In this document: one piece after another, positions 1 through 4,615 of the stretch
How the letters are laid out: each line of letters starts with the position of its first letter
Numbering within the stretch: the first letter of the stretch is position 1
Origin: Alphaproteobacteria bacterium
Lineage (GTDB): Bacteria > Pseudomonadota > Alphaproteobacteria > Sphingomonadales > Sphingomonadaceae
Direction: 5' to 3'
Assembly: GCA_018830415.1 (NCBI GenBank)
Contig: JAHJSJ010000016.1
Coordinates: 1-9,656 of the forward strand
Length of the DNA stretch: 9,656 nt
Notes under the pieces: model-generated
The model's input: only the letters and a program-made list of their open reading frames with translations
What the model was told of the DNA's origin: nothing
Database searches by the model: none
Position numbers and translations under genes: made by a program

Positions 1-1
1 C

Positions 2-136
2 CCGCTGCTGTCCACTGATGATCCGCAGCCGTTGATTGCGCATATTCGCGGGCTTGTTGCAACCAAGGCTCCCGCACACCGCCTGCATGATGGTAATAGC
101 GGGGCAACCCCGCATCTTGCATCAATAGGAGGCTAA
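2..136 (+). CDS. moaA: GTP 3',8-cyclase MoaA, C-terminal end only (5' truncated by window edge)
   Basis: Frame 2 is open from the window edge to a TAA at 134-136 and gives 44 residues ending HRLHDGNSGATPHLASIGG. The H-x-L-H ... G-x-T ... L-x-x-IGG pattern with a terminal Gly-Gly matches my memory of the MoaA C-terminus (E. coli MoaA ends in a closely similar way). In MoaA the C-terminal double glycine is known to be needed for the radical-SAM rearrangement of GTP, the first step of molybdopterin synthesis. The radical-SAM Cys motif would lie upstream, outside the window. The directly following moaB, whose ribosome binding site sits inside the last codons here, supports the call. It is probably cytoplasmic and in one operon with moaB. 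Confidence 0.85.
   Translation, partial: PLLSTDDPQPLIAHIRGLVATKAPAHRLHDGNSGATPHLASIGG
127..132 (+). promoter_or_regulatory. Ribosome binding site of moaB, embedded in the moaA stop region
   Basis: A perfect AGGAGG lies 10 bases before the moaB ATG. It is formed by the last sense codons of moaA (Ile-Gly-Gly), so translation of the two genes is probably coupled. It fixes the moaB start at 143. Confidence 0.8.
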
Positions 137-142
137 GTCCCG

Positions 143-679
143 ATGGCTGGAATTGACACTGAGGCGATGTTTCACCCGCTCGGCATGGCGGTGCTGACCA
201 TTTCGGATACCCGCAGTCTGGCAACCGATACATCGGGCGCGCTGCTGTGCGATCGCCTGCAGGTTGCGGGGCACCAACTGATCGACCGCGCGATTGTGAG
301 GGATGAGATCGTTGATATCCGCGCGCAGTTGCAAGATTGGCTCGCACGCCCGCAGATCGAAATTATCCTCACCACCGGCGGCACCGGCTTTTCCCCGCGC
401 GACAACACCCCCGAAGCAGTCAAGCCGCTGCTGCGCCGCGAGATGGACGGATTTTCCGTCGCGTTCCACAACAAGAGCCTGACCAGCGTGGGCGTGGCCA
501 CCATGCAATCGCGCGCCTTTGCCGGACAGGCGGGCGATGCCTTTATCTTCTGTGTGCCGGGATCGACCGGGGCGTGCCGCGATGCGTGGGACGGCTTGCT
601 CGAACTCGAATTCGATAGCCGCCACAAGCCGTGCTCGATCGCGGGGGCACTGCCGCGCCTGCGGGATGTGTGCGCGTGA
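143..679 (+). CDS. moaB: Molybdenum cofactor biosynthesis protein MoaB (MogA/MoaB family)
   Basis: This 178-residue protein is close to the usual MoaB length (about 170-180). Family landmarks are visible: VLTISDTR near residues 17-24, the molybdopterin-binding loop LTTGGTGFSPRDNTPEA at about 76-92, and PGSTGACRDAW at 139-149. Proteins of this family bind molybdopterin and adenylylate it (MogA) or act in a related step (MoaB) before molybdenum insertion. The start is an ATG 10 bases after AGGAGG and 6 bases after the moaA stop, so it is co-transcribed with moaA. No membrane segment or signal peptide is seen, so it should be cytoplasmic. From sequence alone I cannot tell whether it adenylylates molybdopterin like MogA or is a MoaB proper. 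The gene order after moaA and the length favour MoaB. Confidence 0.92.
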   Translation: MAGIDTEAMFHPLGMAVLTISDTRSLATDTSGALLCDRLQVAGHQLIDRAIVRDEIVDIRAQLQDWLARPQIEIILTTGGTGFSPRDNTPEAVKPLLRREMDGFSVAFHNKSLTSVGVATMQSRAFAGQAGDAFIFCVPGSTGACRDAWDGLLELEFDSRHKPCSIAGALPRLRDVCA

Positions 680-878
680 TCACGCCCGTCGAGCCGGTGT
701 GGCTTAGGCAGGCTCAGGGGAAATGGGACGAAACGGGGCTTCTCCCGCTCGGCAATCAGGGAGCGGCGCACAGGCTGCGCTGACCTGCGCCGACTGGCTG
801 ATCCCCCGCCCGCCGAATGCTCCGGCCGAAGCGGAAGGCGCGTTCGTCAACGCCCTGGCGTTCGAGCTGTGGTGCTGA
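676..878 (+). pseudogene. Probable frameshifted small gene between moaB and mobA, unrecognised
   Basis: A GTG at 676 overlaps the moaB stop (GTGA). It opens a 35-codon frame with GC-rich third positions (VITPVEPVWLRQAQGKW...) that stops at 781-783. The coding-like signal then continues in the frame one base back: codons from about 780 (LTCADWLIPRPPNAPAEA...) are strongly GC3-rich and end with TGA at 876-878. Upstream of about 780 this second frame has weak third-position bias, and there the first frame has it. Together this looks like one gene of about 65-70 codons with a -1-type shift near 760-783, either decayed or split by a sequence error. The last 32 bases overlap the convergent mobA end. 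I do not recognise the product. The alternative is simple non-coding spacer. Confidence 0.35.
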
Positions 879-1485
879 ATTGCGTCTCGGACGCCGCAAG
901 GTCTGCGGGATCGTTGACATTGGCGAAGGGATCGCATGCTTCGCCTTGGGGCCATTCGACATGGACCACACCTTGAACAGCGGCAAAGCGCCACAGCGAA
1001 GCGCCTCCCTTCGCGACGTATTCCGCCAGCGCCGCCTTGTCGACCCGCCACAACGCCGCCAGCGGCTGATGCTTGCCACCGCTAACCGGCATCGCAACCT
1101 TGTGATCATTCAGCGCTTCACCCAGCCTCAGCGCGAGATCGAGCGGCAGGAAGGGTTGATCGCAGCCGATCAGCATCACATGCGGACGGTCCTGCGCGGT
1201 AGCGAAGGCAAAGGCGCTGACAAGCGCGCTGATCGGCCCGCAACCCGGTCTGGCGTCGCGCAGCAGCGGCAAGCCAGCCGCCTCAGGCAAGATCGGTTCA
1301 ATCTGAGCGGCATCCCGCACCGCCAGTGCCAGGCAGTCCGATTGCGGCAAAGCCCGCGCGATGCTGTGCGCCAGCAGCGGCTTGTCGCCAAGCAATCGCA
1401 TGGGTTTCTGGCCACCGATCCTGGCACCCTCCCCTCCTGCGGCGATAACAATCGCTGGAAGAAGTCTCGATTCCGATCGGATCAC
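847..1485 (-). CDS. mobA: Molybdenum cofactor guanylyltransferase MobA
   Basis: MobA transfers GMP from GTP to molybdopterin to make Mo-MGD for DMSO-reductase-type enzymes. The N-terminal nucleotide-binding loop AIVIAAGGEGARIGGQKP (residues 11-28), the metal-binding LIGCDQPF with Asp at about 109, GGKHQPLAALW at about 136-146 and the C-terminal DPFANVNDPADL at about 176-187 follow the MobA/NTP-transferase pattern. I place the start at GTG 1485 (212 residues). This puts the binding loop near the N-terminus, as in the family, and an AGGAG lies 13 bases upstream. The longer ATG start at 1578 adds 31 residues and abuts a TATAAT, so that ATG would lie upstream of the predicted transcript start. 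The roughly 15 residues after the NDPADL motif are extra. It converges on moaB. The MocA-like paralogue family is the main alternative. Confidence 0.85.
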   Translation of the reverse strand: MIRSESRLLPAIVIAAGGEGARIGGQKPMRLLGDKPLLAHSIARALPQSDCLALAVRDAAQIEPILPEAAGLPLLRDARPGCGPISALVSAFAFATAQDRPHVMLIGCDQPFLPLDLALRLGEALNDHKVAMPVSGGKHQPLAALWRVDKAALAEYVAKGGASLWRFAAVQGVVHVEWPQGEACDPFANVNDPADLAASETQFSTTARTPGR

Positions 1486-1524
1486 AGCGCTTTGTCCACT
1501 CCTGTACCGGGCCACCTCAACGAT

Positions 1525-1559
1525 AAACGGGATCACGGTCTTTGCAAACTTGATCACGG
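1525..1559. promoter_or_regulatory. Duplicated 14-bp motif, candidate operator between mobA and nnrS
   Basis: AAACGGGATCACGG at 1525-1538 is repeated as AAACTTGATCACGG at 1546-1559 (12 of 14 identical). The offset is exactly 21 bp, or two helical turns, which would place two protein copies on the same DNA face. It lies in the divergent region between the mobA start (1485) and the nnrS start (1627). It is not an FNR/NnrR box (no TTGAT-N4-ATCAA). If mobA really starts at 1578, the same bases encode a 7-codon repeat (VIKFAK / VIPFIV), and the motif may be coding coincidence. Confidence 0.35.
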
Positions 1560-1578
1560 CAGATGCGGTAATGGGCAT

Positions 1579-1584
1579 ATTATA
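1579..1584 (-). promoter_or_regulatory. Candidate -10 box for mobA
   Basis: Read on the minus strand this is a perfect TATAAT, in an AT-rich patch that is exceptional for this GC-rich window. It directly abuts the ATG at 1578, so transcripts would start near 1572, which favours the internal GTG start of mobA. No good -35 hexamer is seen at 16-18 bp. On the plus strand the same patch offers TATACT at 1583-1588 as a possible -10 for nnrS. Confidence 0.35.
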
Positions 1585-1613
1585 TACTTAATTTAGCGAC
1601 TAGACTGGGTGCA

Positions 1614-1619
1614 AAGGAG
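1614..1619 (+). promoter_or_regulatory. Ribosome binding site that sets the nnrS start
   Basis: AAGGAG lies 7 bases before GTG 1627. An upstream in-frame GTG at 1609 would place this site inside the coding sequence, so 1627 is preferred. Confidence 0.65.
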
Positions 1620-1626
1620 ACACGGC

Positions 1627-2838
1627 GTGACCGCAGCAACGACCACAATGGAGCGCCACCGCGCTTGGCGCGGCCCGACGATCCTGAGTTTCGGATTTCG
1701 GCCATTCTTTCTGCTTGGGCCGCTGTGGGCAGCGCTGTCTATGATGCTTTGGATTCCCATGCTGGCGGGCCAGTTGACGTTGCCAACCCGCTTCGATCCC
1801 GTGACTTGGCACGCGCATGAATTCCTGTTCGGCTATCTTGGCGCGATCATTGCCGGCTTTCTGCTAACCGCCGTACCCAACTGGACTGGTCGGCTGCCGG
1901 TGACCGGCTGGCCGCTGGCGGGGTTGGCTGCACTGTGGCTCGCAGGACGGGTGACGGTAACCGTCTCGCAGAGCCTGCCCCCGCTGGCGGTGGCGGTGGT
2001 TGATCTGGCGCTAGTCGCCGCGCTCGCAATGTTTTTGGGCCGCGAGATCGTGGTGGGCAAAAACTGGCGCAATATGCCGGTCGTCGGCCTGCTGGTGCTG
2101 TTCGGCTGCGCTAATGCATTGTTCCACTGGGAGGCAGCGAGCGGTGCCTACGCCGCGCAAGGTATGGGCCTGCGCCTTGGTTTGGCGGCGGTGCTGATGA
2201 TGATCGCGGTGATTGGCGGACGGATCGTTCCCTCCTTCACCCGTAACTGGCTGGCCAAACGTGGCCGGGGGCGACTGCCGACGCCGCCCATGCACCTGTT
2301 TGACCAAGTCGCTCTTGGGCTGCTTTTAGCCGCGCTGCTTGCGTGGGTGTTCGCTCCGTTTGCAACGGTAACAGGCCTTGCGCTGGGGCTGGCGGGTGTT
2401 GTGCATTTGGCGCGCATGGCGCGTTGGGCAGGGGATCGCACCTTCGCGGAGCCGCTCGTCCTAGTATTGCATCTTGGCTATGTGTTTGTTCCCCTTGGCG
2501 CGCTGGCGGGGGCGGCGGAGATCCTTGGTAGTGGCTGGGTTGGTGCCGGGAGTGCGCAACATCTGTGGATGGCGGGGGGGATCGGGTTGATGACGTTGGC
2601 GATAATGACCCGCGCGACCCTAGGCCATACGGGGCGCGAATTGACCGCAGGTCGTGGGACAATGGCGATCTATGCGGCGGTGATTCTTGCCGTGCTGGCG
2701 CGGATTGCAGCTGGCGCGTGGCCGGAATGGGCAGGCGTGCTGCACAGTCTGTCGGGTGCAAGCTGGATTGCCGCTTTTGCGGGGTTCGCCGCGCTCTACG
2801 GCCCGATGCTGCTGAGGCCCCGGAACTCGGCGGTCTGA
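1627..2838 (+). CDS. nnrS: NnrS family haem/copper membrane protein
   Basis: This 403-residue protein is very hydrophobic, with about twelve likely membrane segments. Family landmarks: SFGFRPFFLLG (about residues 20-30), WHAHEFLFGY (61-70, with His residues thought to matter for metal or haem binding), GRIVPSFTRNW (198-208), LVLHLGY (289-295) and MTRATLGHTGRE (327-338). In Rhodobacter and Vibrio, NnrS proteins are membrane haem/copper proteins linked to nitric oxide tolerance, and many are controlled by the NO regulators NnrR or NsrR. I see no consensus site for either here, only the duplicated motif at 1525-1559. The start is GTG 1627 because AAGGAG lies 7 bases upstream. The usual downstream partner nnrU begins 3 bases after the stop but is broken. 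Location: inner membrane. Confidence 0.9.
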   Translation: MTAATTTMERHRAWRGPTILSFGFRPFFLLGPLWAALSMMLWIPMLAGQLTLPTRFDPVTWHAHEFLFGYLGAIIAGFLLTAVPNWTGRLPVTGWPLAGLAALWLAGRVTVTVSQSLPPLAVAVVDLALVAALAMFLGREIVVGKNWRNMPVVGLLVLFGCANALFHWEAASGAYAAQGMGLRLGLAAVLMMIAVIGGRIVPSFTRNWLAKRGRGRLPTPPMHLFDQVALGLLLAALLAWVFAPFATVTGLALGLAGVVHLARMARWAGDRTFAEPLVLVLHLGYVFVPLGALAGAAEILGSGWVGAGSAQHLWMAGGIGLMTLAIMTRATLGHTGRELTAGRGTMAIYAAVILAVLARIAAGAWPEWAGVLHSLSGASWIAAFAGFAALYGPMLLRPRNSAV

Positions 2839-2841
2839 GCC

Positions 2842-2949
2842 ATGGGCTGGGCCGAGTTCATCGCCGCGCTAGACGTGTTCCTGCTCTCGCACGCAGTGCC
2901 GGAGCGCCCGCCGATCCAGCCATGGCTCGTGGGTTTGCTGGGGCAGCGC
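2842..2949 (+). pseudogene. nnrU: NnrU family membrane protein, N-terminal remnant
   Basis: An ATG three bases after the nnrS stop opens MGWAEFIAALDVFLLSHAVP..., which continues through ERPPIQPWLVGLLGQR. This matches the start of NnrU proteins (isoprenylcysteine-methyltransferase-like membrane proteins of roughly 190-230 residues). They typically begin W-x-E-F ... F-x-x-SH-x-x-P ... R and continue into a hydrophobic FTLAYS-like segment. Here similarity stops after about codon 36. The frame continues as unrelated sequence and ends at a TAA (3028-3030). The rest of nnrU is not found anywhere in the window, so this looks like a deletion or a rearrangement end and not a simple insertion. The recognisable part is one partial membrane helix and cannot be functional by itself. 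Confidence 0.75.
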
Positions 2950-3620
2950 AGATCACTATCACTTATGCCTTCCCACTTTACGACCGGCGCAAAGGCCCCG
3001 ACATACACAACCTTAACCCGGAGCTCCTGAGAGCGCTTGCTGAAGCCTATGGCGAGCCGGTCAGCCCGGAAGACCTCTTTGACGCTATCCTCGCTTTGTT
3101 GTCAGCGACGAGCTACTCCGTGCGCTTCGCTGAAGACCTTGAGGATACCTTCCCGCACATCCCATTCCCCGCCGATCCCGTGCTGTTCCACCGCGCAGTC
3201 ACAATTGGGCAGGAAATACGCGCGCTCGAATCCTTCGCCCGTGCTTCATCAGACCAATTCAAGCCCAAGAACTTCGTCCGTTCCCGCTCGGAGTGGACCG
3301 GCCCGGTCGGTCTGCACCAAGGCGATGAAGGCGAATGGTTCTTCTGTGCTGATGGCACCGGTAAATTCGACGGCTTGCCACCGCGCGTGTGGGAATTCGC
3401 CGTATCAGGTTACCGCGTTCTCAAACGCTGGGCCGATGCCCGAGACGGCTTGGACGGGCCAACCTACTGGCCGCAATTTCGTGACATCGCGGCGCGTATC
3501 CACGAACTTCTCCACTGGTTCGACCAAGCCGACCTTGTCTTGGCCGAGGTGCTTGAGGATACCTTGAGCCGCGAGGAACTGGGCCTAGCCGCGCCCGCAA
3601 CGGAACCAGTCGATGAGTGA
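2943..3620 (+). pseudogene. Type ISP restriction-modification enzyme, C-terminal specificity-domain fragment
   Basis: About 225 codons are open to TGA 3618-3620. They begin in mid-domain at QITITYAFPLYDRR and continue with GPDIHNLNPELLRALAEAYG, PEDLFDAILALLSATSY and FPHIPFPADPVLF, then LPPRVWEFAVSGYRVLKRW near the end. This order (...NLN..., P-E-D-x-F-x-Y/x-I-x-A-x-L-x-S-x-x-Y, R-x-P-x-P, G-x-P-x-x-V-W-x-F-x-x-x-G-Y-x-V) matches the Type ISP C-terminal specificity domain. In that family it follows nuclease, helicase and N6-adenine methyltransferase domains in a single chain of roughly 1500 residues. All of those are missing, so no restriction or methylation is expected. A fortuitous ATG at 2922, out of frame inside nnrU, could start a 232-residue product, but I see no ribosome binding site. 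The codon style is somewhat less GC3-rich than in flanking genes, which suits acquired DNA. Confidence 0.8.
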
Positions 3621-3891
3621 CGATCAAATCAGCATGTTTGGCGACGGTGCCGACCGCATGGCCGAAGCGCCGCAAGCCGACATCACGCCCGATCCCGATC
3701 GCGTGCGGCAGCGCCTGCACGGCATCCTCGAAACCGCCCGCGCTGCCCCGGTTGTGCTGTGGCCCGAGAAGAAGCAGCGGGTTTGGACCATTGTGTTCCC
3801 CAACATGGCCAAATGGCTGCCGGATGACGAACGCGATCAGCTCTGCTTCGAATTCGCCCGCGAGATCGAGCGGCTGCGCGTAGCGGCCTGA
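3613..3891 (+). CDS. Small conserved-looking protein that accompanies the Type ISP gene
   Basis: This 92-residue ORF starts at an ATG inside the last codons of the Type ISP fragment (8-base overlap including the ISP stop), the usual sign of translational coupling. It begins MSDDQISMFGDGADRM, then has an acidic/proline linker. A mostly helical C-terminal part follows: DPDRVRQRLHGILETAR (about 28-44), VWTIVFPNMAKWLPDDE (about 57-73) and CFEFAREIERLRVAA. The I/V-F-P-x-M-x-x-W-L-P core looks like a conserved family, and I recall such short proteins after Type ISP genes in alphaproteobacteria, but I cannot name a function. It has no membrane segment, signal peptide or DNA-binding motif. It is intact although its partner is truncated, so it may survive by chance or have its own role. 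Confidence 0.7.
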   Translation: MSDDQISMFGDGADRMAEAPQADITPDPDRVRQRLHGILETARAAPVVLWPEKKQRVWTIVFPNMAKWLPDDERDQLCFEFAREIERLRVAA

Positions 3892-3927
3892 TTGATAAGC
3901 TGCACGTTGCATTGCGCTTCATAGATC

Positions 3928-4272
3928 GTGGAGCAGGGTAGGACCATTAGCTTCGTTTGGCGCGCGATCTTGGAAAGGTATGATTTTCTGGAAGCCATCG
4001 GCTTCGTCCGCACCCGCGCTGGGCTGAGGGCGCAGGGAATCAAGATGGAGGCCGATGTCGACATTATGTCCTCTGGTAACGGCCTGTCGTTCCGCACGGC
4101 GAATATTTCCTACGATTGCCCGGCGGAGCGCGAATGGCCATCACCAATCCGCGCGAACGGAGCGGTGATGCGGCGTCTGGCACCGAAGCTGGAGGGCGAG
4201 CGGGTGACGCTCACTTATGCGGAGGGCGCGCTGATCCTGAACTCGACGCGCATACCCGCGCGGGAGCTTTAG
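3928..4272 (+). CDS. Hypothetical protein, possible clamp-like fold
   Basis: This 114-codon ORF is set off from the upstream frame by an in-frame TAG at 3922-3924, and the GTG at 3928 is the first start after it. No ribosome binding site precedes it, so the start is uncertain and the gene may be 5' truncated. The protein has a helical front (VWRAILERYDFLEAIGFVRTR) followed by beta-type stretches (NGLSFRTANISYDCP, VTLTYAEGALILNSTRIPAR). The pattern W-P-x-x-I-R-x-x-G-x-V-x-R-x-L ... V-x-L-x-Y-x-x-G-x-L-x-L-x-x-T-x-I-P resembles, in my judgement only, short proteins with a sliding-clamp-like repeat. I do not recognise a named family. It lies 36 bases after the preceding ORF on the same strand, in the accessory stretch before tRNA-Trp. 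Confidence 0.5.
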   Translation: MEQGRTISFVWRAILERYDFLEAIGFVRTRAGLRAQGIKMEADVDIMSSGNGLSFRTANISYDCPAEREWPSPIRANGAVMRRLAPKLEGERVTLTYAEGALILNSTRIPAREL

Positions 4273-4298
4273 CCGCACCTAAGGCGGCCACGTAACTG

Positions 4299-4395
4299 TT
4301 CACCACCCTCTGCGTCAGCGGTGGATTCAGGCTGCGCCTATTTCACTCCGGGCAGGCTCGAATCATGGTGGTGAAATCACGACCACGAGAGGGTG
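4299..4395. repeat. Nested, mutually exclusive inverted repeats (foldback region)
   Basis: Three perfect inverted pairs interleave in 97 bases: TTCACCACC (4299-4307) with GGTGGTGAA (4367-4375), CACCCTCT (4304-4311) with AGAGGGTG (4388-4395), and ATTTCAC (4340-4346) with GTGAAAT (4371-4377). The arms share bases, so they cannot all pair at once. Reading 4395-4370 backwards, similarity to 4304-4330 continues imperfectly beyond the perfect arms. The spacer lies between the last island ORF and the tRNA-Trp 3' end. The structure would suit a recombination or attachment region, a decayed transposon end or a structured RNA, and the sequence does not decide which. Apart from this and the small hairpin at 4416-4434 I see nothing in 4273-4459. 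Confidence 0.5.
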
Positions 4396-4415
4396 CCGCG
4401 GGATTTTGACTCGCA

Positions 4416-4434
4416 GAAAAGCGCAAATCTTTTC
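4416..4434. terminator. Small AT-rich hairpin downstream of tRNA-Trp
   Basis: GAAAAG (4416-4421) and CTTTTC (4429-4434) form a 6-bp stem with a 7-base loop, 26 bases beyond the tRNA 3' end in tRNA orientation. The stem is A/T rich and lacks a clear U tract, so as a terminator it would be weak. Confidence 0.25.
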
Positions 4435-4459
4435 AGCGGTTTACATTACTTTGCAGTAA

Positions 4460-4535
4460 TGGCAGGGGTGTGCGGACTCGAACCGCAGGCCCTCGGTTTT
4501 GGAGACCGATGCTCTACCAACTGAGCTACACCCCT
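4460..4535 (-). tRNA. tRNA-Trp (anticodon CCA), CCA end encoded
   Basis: On the minus strand a full cloverleaf can be drawn. The acceptor AGGGGTG (4535-4529) pairs with CACCCCT (4470-4464). The D arm is GCTC/GAGC. The anticodon stem TCGGT/ACCGA carries loop CTCCAAA, so the anticodon is CCA (tryptophan). A 5-base variable loop follows, then the T arm TGCGG/CCGCA with loop TTCGAGT. The discriminator is G, and the terminal CCA is encoded in the DNA (4462-4460). All stems are perfect. The 3' end faces the accessory stretch 2945-4459, the side on which tRNA-integrating elements normally insert. Confidence 0.97.
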
Positions 4536-4555
4536 GCAGCGCGTCGGAGCGGTGC

Positions 4556-4583
4556 CTTTATCGAAGGCGCGGGGGATAGGCAA
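4556..4583 (-). promoter_or_regulatory. Candidate promoter of tRNA-Trp
   Basis: On the minus strand TTGCCT (4583-4578) and ATAAAG (4561-4556) are 16 bp apart, and the -10-like hexamer ends 20 bases before the mature tRNA 5' end. The -10 match is mediocre. Confidence 0.3.
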
Positions 4584-4599
4584 TCCTCTTTGCCGCCTG

Positions 4600-4605
4600 T
4601 ATTCT
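4600..4605 (+). promoter_or_regulatory. -10-like hexamer close to the aat start
   Basis: TATTCT lies 10 bases before the aat ATG, and no Shine-Dalgarno sequence lies between them. If used, transcription would begin at or near the A of ATG and give a leaderless mRNA. No convincing -35 is seen. Confidence 0.25.
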
Positions 4606-4615
4606 GCGCCCCGCC

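Noticed and set aside
817..1596. 259-codon plus-strand ORF
   Set aside because: It is the antisense shadow of mobA, which carries all MobA motifs on the other strand.
1576..1626. FNR/NnrR or NsrR box controlling nnrS
   Set aside because: I looked for TTGAT-N4-ATCAA-type and NsrR-type palindromes upstream of nnrS. TTGATC at 1550-1555 has no matching second half at the right spacing.
2565..2921. Upstream extension of the Type ISP reading frame through nnrS and nnrU
   Set aside because: These codons are the out-of-frame shadow of nnrS and nnrU. Similarity to Type ISP proteins begins only at about 2943.
2940..2960. Copy of the tRNA-Trp 3' end as the far attachment site of an island
   Set aside because: The sequence around the nnrU junction does not resemble the tRNA 3' end, and no second copy was seen elsewhere in the window. 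A tRNA-site integration therefore remains unproven.
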